This document shows positions 50,020 through 57,863 of a stretch of 64,000 nucleotides of DNA, in pieces (positions within the stretch are counted from its first letter, which is position 1; the number at the start of each line of letters is the position of its first letter). The notes under the pieces were generated by a model. That model did not search any database, was not told the origin of the DNA, and saw nothing but the letters and a program-made list of their open reading frames with translations. The DNA comes from Arthrobacter methylotrophus. Lineage in GTDB: Bacteria > Actinomycetota > Actinomycetes > Actinomycetales > Micrococcaceae. The stretch lies in NCBI RefSeq assembly GCF_039539965.1, contig NZ_BAABED010000001.1, positions 3,410,001 through 3,474,000 of the forward strand. The letters run 5' to 3'. Position numbers and translations under genes: made by a program.

Positions 50020-50832
50020 GTGACCATCATGACCCCAGCAACCACCAGTGACATCCCGGCCAACGGCGATTCCAAAGGCGCCTCGGTCCTTGAGAATGCT
50101 ATCGCCGTGCTCCGCAGCTTCACTGCCGAAGAACCGCTCTTGGGAGTCACAGAGATCGCCAGCAGGATCGGCCTGCACAAAAGCACCGTGTCCCGCATTC
50201 TGGCGACCTTCGAGCAGGAACATTTAGTGGAGCGCGACGCCGATTCCCGCCGATTCCGGTTGGGCTTGGGCATGATCGCTTTGGCTGGTCCGCTTCTTGC
50301 CGAACTGGAAGAGCGTCGGGTGGCCTATCCGGTGCTACGCGAGCTCAGCGAACGAACGGGCGAGACCAGTGCCCTCATGGTGTGGAACGGAAGCGAATCG
50401 ATGTGCGTGGAGCAAATCGCCAGCCGTCACCAGGTCAAGCACCTCGCACCACTGGGAGCCCGTTACAACGAGGCACTCAGCTCCTCGGTCCAGGTCTTCC
50501 TAGCCTCCGAAGACCCAGACCGGGTGCGCAAGCTGATGCGCAGCGGCTCGATCACCCTTCCCGGACTCGACGACGAAACCCTCGAGGCCTACCTCCTTCG
50601 GCTTAAGGAGTCGGTGAAGCGTGGCTGGGCCTTCAATTTCGGCGAAACATCCATCGAAGAAGTCGGCGTTGCCTCTCCCGTCTTTGACCACCGCGGAGAC
50701 ATCGTGGCCTCGGTCCTGATCCCCGCGCCCAAGTTCCGGGTCTCACAGGACACGCTCGCCAGCCTCGGCGAGGCATGCCAAGATGCAGCCCGGAAGATCA
50801 CACGCCGCCTGGGTGGCCGCGCGCCTCAATAG
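50020..50832 (+). CDS. IclR-family regulator, probable control of creatine genes
   Basis: A 270-residue IclR protein. The HTH (about 20-85) contains SVLENAIAVLRSFTAEEPLLGVTEIASRIGLHKSTVSRILATF. The effector domain includes VEQIASRHQVKHLAPLGARYNEALSSSVQVFLA and RGWAFNFGETSIEEVGVASPV. GTG 50020 is used because AAGGAG lies 8 nt upstream; an ATG at 50029 is in frame. It follows the transporter and creatinase genes on the same strand, with a palindromic element between. Confidence 0.92.
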   Translation: MTIMTPATTSDIPANGDSKGASVLENAIAVLRSFTAEEPLLGVTEIASRIGLHKSTVSRILATFEQEHLVERDADSRRFRLGLGMIALAGPLLAELEERRVAYPVLRELSERTGETSALMVWNGSESMCVEQIASRHQVKHLAPLGARYNEALSSSVQVFLASEDPDRVRKLMRSGSITLPGLDDETLEAYLLRLKESVKRGWAFNFGETSIEEVGVASPVFDHRGDIVASVLIPAPKFRVSQDTLASLGEACQDAARKITRRLGGRAPQ

Positions 50833-50901
50833 CCCGCCCCTCGCCCCCGGACATGCCCAACCCCGAGCACCACGACTGGACATGTCCCTCCTTGCCCCAG
50901 A

Positions 50902-50980
50902 GGACATGCCCAGCCCCAAGCCCAAGCACTGGACATATACGTAATATGTCCAGTGCTCCGAGCCAAGGCTGGGCATGTCC
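50902..50980. repeat. 79-bp palindromic element, family A copy 3
   Basis: Outer arms GGACATGCCCAGCC (50902-50915) and GGCTGGGCATGTCC (50967-50980) match over 14 bp. Inner arms AGCACTGGACATAT (50925-50938) and ATATGTCCAGTGCT (50944-50957) match over 14 bp with a 5-nt loop. It is in the 199-nt convergent gap 50833-51031. Extra arm pieces lie at 50849-50862 and 50878-50887, and GGGCATGTCCCC recurs at 51001. A CCCCTCG/CGAGGGG stem (50979-51001) follows. Confidence 0.92.
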
Positions 50981-51031
50981 CCTCGGCAGCACCGCGAGGG
51001 GGCATGTCCCCTGGGCCGCCTCGGGAGGGGG

Positions 51032-52165
51032 CTACGCCGCGACGACGGCGAGCGCCTCCTCGACCGTGTCCACCAGGAAGACGCGGTCCTCCATCACTTT
51101 CCCTGCTGCCAGGCTCTGCAGCATGGGCCACGCGGGATACTTGTGCTCCCAATGGTCGCGCCCCACGAGGACCATGGGCGTGACCTTTTCCGGGGCACCG
51201 TAGAAGTTCTCGCACGCGTCCTGGAAGATTTCCTGTATGGTGCCGGCGGAGCCGGGGAGGAACACGATCCCGCCGTTGCACAGTTCCAGCAGGATCGCTT
51301 CACGCATGGAGTTGGCGAAGTATTTGGCGATGTGTGTGGCGAAAAGGTTGGGCGGCTCGTGACCGTAGAACCAGGTAGGGATGCCCAACGACGTCGTTCC
51401 GCGCGGATGGCGCCTGATGACGGCCGCCGCCGCCCGCGCCCAGGCGGTCACCGAGGGACGGAACCCCGGAACCCCCGCGAGCGATTGCAGCGCGGCAGCG
51501 AAGTCGCCGTCGGGCAGGCCGCTCAAGTAGGCGCCGAGGTTGGCCGCTTCCATGGCACCGGGCCCGCCGCCTGTAGCCACTGTAAAGCCGGACAGTGCCA
51601 CGAGGCGCCCTAGGCGTGCGGCGTCGTCGAAGTCTTGTGTTCCCCGTTGTGCGGCATGCCCGCCCATGACCCCCACGATCTTGTTCCCTGAGAAATCCCC
51701 GTTGTCCATGAGTTCGTCCAGGGCGTCCCCGATGGCGTGGTCGTGCAGCGCGGCGGCGAGAGTCGCGTCCAAACTGGTGCGTTGCCCCGGCATGATGCTC
51801 CACTGGTACACCCTTGCGTCCAGTGTTGACTCGTACTCCGTTGAATCAATGTCCTCGTACAGTTCGGCGGCGCTGTAGAGACTTCCCCGGTAAGGGTTGA
51901 ACGGGACGCCACGCAGCTTGGGAAAGATGAGTGCGCCGCGGCTGCGCAGGGAGTCCTCGACCCCGTCGTCGAAGGTGCAGCCCAGGAAGATGGCGCCTAG
52001 GGGATCCAACCGTTCCAAGTCCGCCCGCCGTCCACGCAGGTCCAACGACTGTGCGTGCCATCCGTGCATCGTTGCGGCTCCGGAGCTGAGCAAGCTGTCG
52101 AAATGGGCCACGCTCCCAATGTCAAGCGTGCGGGGACTGGGAGTCAGGGAACCGGACGGATTCAT
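51032..52165 (-). CDS. LOG-like Rossmann-fold nucleotide hydrolase homologue
   Basis: A 377-residue protein of the lysine-decarboxylase-like/LOG superfamily. Motifs are VGVMGGHAAQRG, SGFTVATGGGPGAMEAANLGAYL and IVFLPGSAGTIQEIFQDA, where the canonical motif is PGG-x-GT-x-x-E. Typical LOG proteins are about 200 residues. The extra 150 N-terminal residues recall PpnN-type nucleotide 5'-monophosphate glycosylases. The start at 52165 has no ribosome-binding site and the gap to the divergent gene is only 62 nt, so a leaderless mRNA is possible. The nucleotide substrate is unknown. Confidence 0.82.
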   Translation of the reverse strand: MNPSGSLTPSPRTLDIGSVAHFDSLLSSGAATMHGWHAQSLDLRGRRADLERLDPLGAIFLGCTFDDGVEDSLRSRGALIFPKLRGVPFNPYRGSLYSAAELYEDIDSTEYESTLDARVYQWSIMPGQRTSLDATLAAALHDHAIGDALDELMDNGDFSGNKIVGVMGGHAAQRGTQDFDDAARLGRLVALSGFTVATGGGPGAMEAANLGAYLSGLPDGDFAAALQSLAGVPGFRPSVTAWARAAAAVIRRHPRGTTSLGIPTWFYGHEPPNLFATHIAKYFANSMREAILLELCNGGIVFLPGSAGTIQEIFQDACENFYGAPEKVTPMVLVGRDHWEHKYPAWPMLQSLAAGKVMEDRVFLVDTVEEALAVVAA

Positions 52166-52227
52166 GGCATCAGCGTAAGCCCGCGGTTCCGTTGCGCAGG
52201 AGTCGCCCGGCCGGTGCATCATGGAGC

Positions 52228-53007
52228 ATGCAGATTTCCGAACAGCAGAGCAGCGTCCGTCCCCGGATCGGCATTCCCGTCCGGCTCAGCAGCTCCGAAG
52301 ACGCCGACGCCCGGGTGGGCGAGGCGAATGAACTCTTCGAGTTCATCGTCCAGCTAGTGCGCGACGCCGGTGCGGAGCCGGTATTGCTCGACGCCTCCTT
52401 CACCGACGAAGCGGGCAGGCTGGCCACCGAGCTCCGTTCCCTCAACGGGGTCCTGCTGCCCGGCGGGGGAGACCTGGATCCGCGGCTTTACGGCGAAGAA
52501 GCAACCGAAGCCTGCTACGACGTCAACCCGGAGCAGGACCGCTTGGACTTGGCGGTCGCCCGGGAATCGCTCGACGCCGGTTTGCCCACCCTCGGTATCT
52601 GCCGCGGCCACCAGCTCCTGAATGTCGTGTACGGCGGGACGCTCATCCAGGACATGCACCCTTCGTTGGTGGAGCACAACGGCCTGACGTCGGCGGAGAG
52701 TGGGCTAAGCATCTGGGCTTGGCACGACGTCGAACTTTCCCCGGCTTCAAAAGTAGCGGGGCTTTATGGTTCGCGGAACTCGGTGCGGATTGCTTCGGGA
52801 CATCACCAAGCGGTTGCCCGAGTAGGCGATGGCCTGGTGGTGACCGCGGTTGCAGAGGATGGCACCGTGGAAGCCCTTGAAGATCCGCAGCGCTGGGTGG
52901 CATCCGTGCAATGGCATCCGGAGGCCTCGCAATTGCCGGAGGAGGAACGGCTGGCCCCGTTCAAGGCTTTCGTGGAGGTCTGCAGGACGCTGCGTCCTGT
53001 TTCCTGA
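52228..53007 (+). CDS. Class-I glutamine amidotransferase-like (peptidase C26) hydrolase
   Basis: A 259-residue gamma-glutamyl hydrolase related to PuuD. The nucleophile elbow is GICRGHQLLN and the catalytic His-Glu is VQWHPEAS. The N-terminal RPRIGIPVRLS and GVLLPGGGDLDPRLYGEE are family marks. PuuD homologues cleave gamma-glutamyl-GABA in polyamine degradation. No other puu gene is adjacent. GGAG stands only 2 nt before the ATG, which is unusual, so a leaderless start is possible. Confidence 0.9.
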   Translation: MQISEQQSSVRPRIGIPVRLSSSEDADARVGEANELFEFIVQLVRDAGAEPVLLDASFTDEAGRLATELRSLNGVLLPGGGDLDPRLYGEEATEACYDVNPEQDRLDLAVARESLDAGLPTLGICRGHQLLNVVYGGTLIQDMHPSLVEHNGLTSAESGLSIWAWHDVELSPASKVAGLYGSRNSVRIASGHHQAVARVGDGLVVTAVAEDGTVEALEDPQRWVASVQWHPEASQLPEEERLAPFKAFVEVCRTLRPVS

Positions 53008-53110
53008 GAGGGTAGTTGCCCGTTGCGGTGAACCTGACGGCTCCTGATTACGTCTCATGAATGTGGCAGGCAAATTTCGGCCACCGGACATGAGAAGCGG
53101 GGAACCAGTC

Positions 53111-53506
53111 ATGAGGAAGAACGCCAAAGCCCTGATGGTCGTCGTGACGGCGGCCGCTTTGATCTCCGTGGCCGGGTGCGGAGCGTCCGGAACCGGCGGA
53201 TATGGCGTGTCATCGAGCCCGCCTTCCGCCGCGTCCTCCAGCGCTCCACAATCCGGCACCGCCACCATCACTATCAAGGACTTCGGCTACCAGGGACCCG
53301 TGTCGGTCAGCCCCGGCGCCAAGATCACGGTGAAGAACGAAGACGCCCAGGCCCATACGGTCACCTCGGACGATGGCAAGACGTTCGATGCCGCAGCCGA
53401 CGGCGGAGGCGGAACAGCCCAGTTCACGGCGCCCACTACACCGGGCAGCTATGCATACCATTGCGCCTACCACTCCAATATGCACGGAATGCTGGTCGTG
53501 AAATGA
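53111..53506 (+). CDS. Cupredoxin-domain lipoprotein
   Basis: A 131-residue plastocyanin/amicyanin-like protein. The lipobox LISVAGC puts the lipidated Cys at 23, followed by a serine/proline linker. Copper ligands are H82 (AQAHTVTS), C118, H121 and M124 (YHCAYHSNM). It would carry electrons or copper at the outer face of the membrane. The start is set at 53111; an in-frame ATG at 53090 is possible. It overlaps the next gene by 4 nt. Confidence 0.9.
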   Translation: MRKNAKALMVVVTAAALISVAGCGASGTGGYGVSSSPPSAASSSAPQSGTATITIKDFGYQGPVSVSPGAKITVKNEDAQAHTVTSDDGKTFDAAADGGGGTAQFTAPTTPGSYAYHCAYHSNMHGMLVVK

Positions 53507-53952
53507 GCACAGGGAAGATGAGCACGCTGCCGGCCGCTCGCCGCAGGCCGAGGGACGTCGTGCTGCGGCTGCTTGTCGTTGCAGCCCTGGTTATTGACGC
53601 AGTGGTGCACTTTCAGCTTGCCCCCGGCTACCAGTTGGCTGCTCCGGGCGGAATCGGGCAAGGCAACTTGTTCCGTCTGGAAGCCGCGGCCGCGCTCCTG
53701 GCAGGCCTGTATGTCCTGGTCCGCGGCAGCCGGCCGGCTTACGCAGCCGCTCTGCTCGTCGCTGGCAGCGCCTTCGTCATGGTCCTCCTCTACCGCTATG
53801 TCGATATTCCGGCCATGGGTCCGATCCCGTCCATGTACGAGCCAGTGTGGTTTTTCGAGAAGTCCCTCAGCACCGTCGCCGAGGGAGTGGGGGCGGCGTT
53901 GGCCGCCGCCGGTCTCTTCAGGCAACGCCGCGGTTCGCGCCGGCGCCGCTGA
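53503..53952 (+). CDS. Small four-helix membrane protein, partner of the cupredoxin
   Basis: A 149-residue protein with four hydrophobic segments: VVLRLLVVAALVIDAVVHFQL, LFRLEAAAALLAGLYVLV, AAALLVAGSAFVMVLLY and STVAEGVGAALAAAGLF. Histidine occurs in the first helix (VVHFQLAP). Its ATG overlaps the cupredoxin stop (ATGA), so the two are made together. I do not recognise a named family. A role in electron or metal transfer with the cupredoxin is suggested only by coupling. Confidence 0.8.
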   Translation: MSTGKMSTLPAARRRPRDVVLRLLVVAALVIDAVVHFQLAPGYQLAAPGGIGQGNLFRLEAAAALLAGLYVLVRGSRPAYAAALLVAGSAFVMVLLYRYVDIPAMGPIPSMYEPVWFFEKSLSTVAEGVGAALAAAGLFRQRRGSRRRR

Positions 53953-54140
53953 GACGCGCCCCCGCCCCTGACAGGCACGCCGCCCGCGCTGAAAGCCCGA
54001 GAGCCCAAAAGCCCAGCGCTTATCCGCCCATGGTTCTGATGACTGGACATGTCCCTCATAGCGGCCCTGAAACGGCGCAATAGGCGCGCCTTCGGCACCC
54101 TTGACCCATGCGGCCCTCCTGCTATCATCAGTAAAGCAGT

Positions 54141-54198
54141 ATGTCCTATCAAGCGAACATGGGCGGACATGCTTGCAACTTCCGGGACAGTCCCGGAA
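54141..54198. promoter_or_regulatory. Operators upstream of the GntR-iolB operon
   Basis: A perfect 19-bp palindrome TTCCGGGACaGTCCCGGAA (54180-54198) ends 17 nt before the start codon. A second dyad has arms ATGTCC (54141-54146) and GGACAT (54165-54170). The position suits autoregulation by the GntR protein. The 262-nt gap 53953-54214 also has a GGACATGTCC decamer (54045-54054) from repeat family A; nothing else is seen. Confidence 0.5.
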
Positions 54199-54214
54199 TG
54201 CGAGGGAGCATGCA

Positions 54215-54955
54215 ATGGCGAATCAACTTGGCCTCACTATCGACCGCTCGTCCCCCGTGCCTTTGTACCACCAGGTGGTCCAGGGCATCGAGGCTGCCAT
54301 CCACAACGGAGTGCTGGAGCCCGGTAGCCGCTTGGACAACGAAATAGACCTCGCCGCCCAGCTCAACCTGTCGCGGCCCACCATGCGCAAGGCTATGGAC
54401 GAACTGGTCCGCTCGGGCCTGTTGGTCCGAAAGCGCGGCGTCGGCACACAGGTAGTGTCGAGCCAGGTCCGCAGGCCCCTGGAGCTCTCCAGCCTCTACG
54501 ACGATCTGACGAACAACGGCAAGAAGCCCACAACGCAGGTCCTCAGCTTCTCGCACATGGAGGCCGACGCAGCCACGCTGACCGCCCTCCAGCTTCCGGC
54601 CGGTTCCAAGGTCTACCACTTCACCCGTCTACGCAAAGTGGGCGGCAAGCCCCTGGCGCTGATGGAGAACTGGGTCCGCGACGACATCACCACCATGGAC
54701 GAGTCCATGCTCGCCGCGGAAGGCCTCTACGCCATCCTTCGCCGCGGCGGCGTCAACTTCCGCCTCGCCTCGCAGCGGATCGGTGCCATGATCGCCAACG
54801 ACTACCAGGCACCGCTGCTCGAGACCGAGGCCGGCTCAGCCTTGGTCACCATGGAGCGCACCGCCGTCGACGACACCGGACGCATGGTGGAAACCGGGCA
54901 CCACGTCTACCGGGCCGATTCCTACAGCTTTGAAATGACACTCGTACAGCGCTAA
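54215..54955 (+). CDS. GntR-family (UTRA) regulator, probable inositol/sugar repressor
   Basis: A 246-residue HutC-subfamily regulator. The winged helix (about 10-80) contains NEIDLAAQLNLSRPTMRKAMDELVRSGLLVRKRGVGTQV. The UTRA effector domain (about 95-240) contains LQLPAGSKVYHFTRLRKVGGKPLALMENWV. AGGGAG precedes ATG 54215. iolB follows at 17 nt on the same strand, and this suggests control of inositol-type catabolism, including the convergent operon at 55963-64000. Confidence 0.92.
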   Translation: MANQLGLTIDRSSPVPLYHQVVQGIEAAIHNGVLEPGSRLDNEIDLAAQLNLSRPTMRKAMDELVRSGLLVRKRGVGTQVVSSQVRRPLELSSLYDDLTNNGKKPTTQVLSFSHMEADAATLTALQLPAGSKVYHFTRLRKVGGKPLALMENWVRDDITTMDESMLAAEGLYAILRRGGVNFRLASQRIGAMIANDYQAPLLETEAGSALVTMERTAVDDTGRMVETGHHVYRADSYSFEMTLVQR

Positions 54956-54972
54956 CGCAAGGACACAGCTTC

Positions 54973-55872
54973 ATGGCCAACTGGGTCTATCCATTGGGAA
55001 CCGCCAACGACGGCGATTGGGACATCTCGCTCGGAACCTCCGATTCCGCGTTGATTGTGGACGGTTGGGCCCACACGGGGCTCAAGGTCGCCACGCTCGC
55101 CGCGGGCGCCGCCGTCGAGCTCCCCGCCGCAGCCGAAGAGCGGATCATCGTGCCGCTCAACGGCGCCTTTACGGTGACGGTCGACGACGTGGGGTATCCC
55201 CTTGCGGGGCGGGCGTCGGTTTTCCATGGCCCCAGCGATGTGTTGTATTCCGGCACGAACGCTGCCGTCACTATCAGTTCGTCCGACGGCGGCCGCGTCG
55301 CCGTCGCCACGGCCCCGGCTAACGCGTCGTACCCCACCAGGCTAGTGACCGCCGCGGAAACCCCGGTGGAGCTGCGTGGGGCAGGCAATTGCTCCCGTCA
55401 GGTCCACAACTTCGGCACCCCTGCCGCTCTCGAGGCAGATCGCTTCATTGTCTGCGAAGTGCTCACCCCCGCAGGCAACTGGTCCTCCTATCCCCCGCAC
55501 AAGCATGACGAGGAAAAGGACGGCGAGACGCAGCTCGAGGAGATCTACTACTTCGAGACCCGAGTGGCTGACGGCTCGGGTGCACCCGACCCTGCCCATG
55601 CGGATGCGATCGGCTATCAGCGCGTTTACGCCTCAGATGACCGTCCGATCGACGTTGCCGCAGAGGTTCGCACGGGCGACGTCGTCCTCGTTCCCTACGG
55701 TTGGCACGGTCCCGCCATGGCCGCTCCCGGCTACGACCTGTACTACCTGAACGTGATGGCCGGCCCGGGCCCCGTGCGCGAATGGCTCATCAGCGACGAC
55801 CCCCACCATGGGTGGGTGCGGCAGAGCTGGGACGGTCAGGATATGGACCCCCGTTTGCCGTTCGGCACCTAA
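54973..55872 (+). CDS. iolB: 5-deoxy-glucuronate isomerase
   Basis: A 299-residue bicupin of the IolB family, which isomerises 5-deoxy-glucuronate in myo-inositol catabolism. Metal-site residues are visible in SSYPPHKHDEEKDGETQLEEIYYF and GDVVLVPYGWHGPAMAAPGYDLYYLNVMAGP. Length is normal. AAGGA precedes the ATG. It shares an operon with the GntR regulator. The other steps (IolC, IolD, IolE) are not in the window. Confidence 0.94.
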   Translation: MANWVYPLGTANDGDWDISLGTSDSALIVDGWAHTGLKVATLAAGAAVELPAAAEERIIVPLNGAFTVTVDDVGYPLAGRASVFHGPSDVLYSGTNAAVTISSSDGGRVAVATAPANASYPTRLVTAAETPVELRGAGNCSRQVHNFGTPAALEADRFIVCEVLTPAGNWSSYPPHKHDEEKDGETQLEEIYYFETRVADGSGAPDPAHADAIGYQRVYASDDRPIDVAAEVRTGDVVLVPYGWHGPAMAAPGYDLYYLNVMAGPGPVREWLISDDPHHGWVRQSWDGQDMDPRLPFGT

Positions 55873-55884
55873 GGCGTTCGCACA

Positions 55885-55950
55885 CCCAACTGACTAGCAG
55901 TTGTTGTCGTTCTGGGCCGTCAAAACGACAACAACTGCGAGCCAGTTGGG
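55885..55950. repeat. 66-bp palindromic element, family B copy 2
   Basis: The 27-nt arms at 55885-55911 and 55924-55950 match except for a few positions. They contain CCCAACTG, GCAGTTGTTGTCGTT and its complement, around a 12-nt centre. It lies 12 nt from each of the convergent iolB and iolG-like stops (55872 and 55963), so it may end both transcripts. The copy at 47052 has the same length and the same outer sequence. Confidence 0.92.
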
Positions 55951-55962
55951 GCCGGTAATCGC

Positions 55963-57003
55963 CTAACTGGCCTTCGCCGCCACCAGCGCCACCCTCACCG
56001 GTACACCGCTTGCCAGCGATTCCTGTGCGGCGTCGGCCACACGGGAAGCAGCCACGGCGTCTTCCGGGGCGCAAGGATTCTCCCGTTGGCCCAGGACCAG
56101 CTCAACGAAGGCCGCCATTTCCGAGCGGTAGGCCTGGTCGAAGCGTTCTGCGAAGGTCCTGTGGGGTTCTCCGGAGGGGAAGGCGATCCCGGCCTCGGCT
56201 GATTCCATGGCCATCTTGTCGTCCAAGCCAACCATGAGGGAATGCTTGGAGCCCTGGATTTCGAGGCGGACATCGTGCCCTGCGCCGTTGTAGCGGGTGG
56301 CGGACACTGTGCCCACCGTGCCGTCGTCGAAGGTGATCAACGCCAACGCCGTGTCCACATCCCCCACCTCGCCGATGGCGGGATCTCCATTGTTGGAACC
56401 CTTGGCATAGACCTCCACGATCTCGCGGCCGGTCAACCAGCGCAGGATGTCGAAATCGTGGACCGAGCAATCGCGGAACAGCCCGCCGGACGTTGCCAGG
56501 AACTCCACGGGCGGCGGCGCCATGTCGCACGTCACGGCGCGCAGCGAGTGGATCCAGCCGAGCTCTCCCGCTTGGTAGGCGCGCTTGGCCTCAAGGTAGC
56601 CGGCATCGAAGCGACGCTGATGCCCGATCTGTACGACGCCGTTGTTGGCGCGCACATGTTCCAGGACCGGCAGCGCATCGGCCACATTCATGGCCACGGG
56701 TTTCTCACAGAACACCGGGATACCGGAGTCCACCCCCGCGCGGATCAGTTCCGGATGCGTTCCCGTCCCGGTCGCGATAACCAGTCCATCCACCCCGGAG
56801 GCGATCAAAGACTCCACCGTCGGCAGGAATTGAGCGCCGAGACCAGTGGCCACTGAGCGGGCATGTTCTTCAGCCACATCCGTGAGCCGTAACTCCACGT
56901 TGATGCCCTGCGCATTCAGTTCCCCGTTGAGCGCGGCGATGTTGCTGGCGTGCATCACGCCGATTCGCCCCACTCCAACCAGTCCGAGAACGACGTCCTT
57001 CAT
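55963..57003 (-). CDS. iolG: Inositol 2-dehydrogenase-like Gfo/Idh/MocA oxidoreductase
   Basis: A 346-residue NAD(P)-dependent dehydrogenase. The Rossmann motif is GLVGVGRIGVMHASNI, and the catalytic Lys motif is CEKPVAMN. IGHQRRFDAGYLEAKRAY and RDCSVHDFDILRWLTGREI match IolG proteins closely, with the H-D-x-D triad region. It is the last gene of the minus-strand operon, with its ATG overlapping the upstream stop (ATGA). Convergence on iolB supports myo-inositol oxidation; scyllo- or other inositols are possible. Confidence 0.86.
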   Translation of the reverse strand: MKDVVLGLVGVGRIGVMHASNIAALNGELNAQGINVELRLTDVAEEHARSVATGLGAQFLPTVESLIASGVDGLVIATGTGTHPELIRAGVDSGIPVFCEKPVAMNVADALPVLEHVRANNGVVQIGHQRRFDAGYLEAKRAYQAGELGWIHSLRAVTCDMAPPPVEFLATSGGLFRDCSVHDFDILRWLTGREIVEVYAKGSNNGDPAIGEVGDVDTALALITFDDGTVGTVSATRYNGAGHDVRLEIQGSKHSLMVGLDDKMAMESAEAGIAFPSGEPHRTFAERFDQAYRSEMAAFVELVLGQRENPCAPEDAVAASRVADAAQESLASGVPVRVALVAAKAS

Positions 57004-57863
57004 AGTGCTACCTCCGTTGAAAAAGCTATTGCGTCCTGAACCAAGCCGTCCTGAACCAAGCCGTCCTGAACCAAGCCGTCGTGAACCGTGTCGGCCTCAG
57101 GCGTGAACGCCCGGCGGAACGCCTCAAGCGCCTCCATGTCGTCGCCACTGGCCCAAGCCTCCATGCCGACCGCCCCTTCATAGCCCGCAGTCACGAGCGC
57201 CCGGGCCACAGCCGAGTAGTTGATTTCGCCCGTACCGGGCTCGCAGCGGCCGGGGACGTCCGCCACCTGGATCTCGCCGATGTGCGGCAAGGCGGTGCGG
57301 ACCAGCTCGATGAGGTTCCCCTCCCCCAATTGTGCGTGGTAGAGGTCCAGCATCATTTTCACGTTGGGGTGCCCAACAGCTTCCACCAGCGCCAGCGTGT
57401 CCTTGGCGCGGGCCAGCGGAATTCCGGGGTGGTCCAGCACGGTGTTGAGATTTTCCAGGCAGAACGTCAGTCCGTGCTTTTCCCCGAGCGCGCCAAGGCG
57501 CTCCAACGTCCGGGCACCCGTGATCCACATGCTGCCGGTGGACCTGTAGACGGGACGGGCTGCTTTCCCGTCGATCAGCTCCGCCGAGTGCACCACCATG
57601 CGGCTGACGCCGAGTTTCAAAGCGGTCGGAATCAGCGTTTCGGCCGTCCTCACCACGTCCTCGGCGGTGTCCGCGTCAACCAGGCTCCCGGAGATGTAAC
57701 CGGTCATGGAGGAAAAGACCGCACCGCTCGCCTTGAGGGCCGCGATGTCCTTGCTCCTCGAGTCCCAGAGTTCGACGTCGAATCCGGCCTCATGAATCCG
57801 ACGCACCCGCTCGGTGAACGGCAGCTCCGTAAAGACCATCTCGGCACAAATGGCCAGCCGCAT
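57000..57863 (-). CDS. Hydroxypyruvate isomerase-like TIM-barrel protein
   Basis: A 287-residue AP-endonuclease-2/xylose-isomerase-type barrel. Metal and substrate residues lie in CLENLNTVLDHPG, KMMLDLYHAQLGEG and EIQVADVPGRCEPGTGEINY, the last being a hallmark of the hydroxypyruvate isomerase (Hyi/OtnI) group. The C-terminus adds three tandem DGLVQ units not expected in the family. It overlaps dehydrogenase genes on both sides (TGATG and ATGA). In inositol operons related barrels act as IolE, IolH or IolI, so the exact reaction is open. Confidence 0.86.
   Translation of the reverse strand: MRLAICAEMVFTELPFTERVRRIHEAGFDVELWDSRSKDIAALKASGAVFSSMTGYISGSLVDADTAEDVVRTAETLIPTALKLGVSRMVVHSAELIDGKAARPVYRSTGSMWITGARTLERLGALGEKHGLTFCLENLNTVLDHPGIPLARAKDTLALVEAVGHPNVKMMLDLYHAQLGEGNLIELVRTALPHIGEIQVADVPGRCEPGTGEINYSAVARALVTAGYEGAVGMEAWASGDDMEALEAFRRAFTPEADTVHDGLVQDGLVQDGLVQDAIAFSTEVAL
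57033..57085. repeat. 15-bp coding minisatellite (three and a half units)
   Basis: The unit GTCCTGAACCAAGCC starts at 57033, 57048 and 57063, with a partial, changed copy at 57078. The first three units are identical. It encodes DGLVQ repeats in the C-terminus of the isomerase-like protein. Exact identity suggests a recent slippage expansion, and copy number may vary between strains. Confidence 0.88.
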
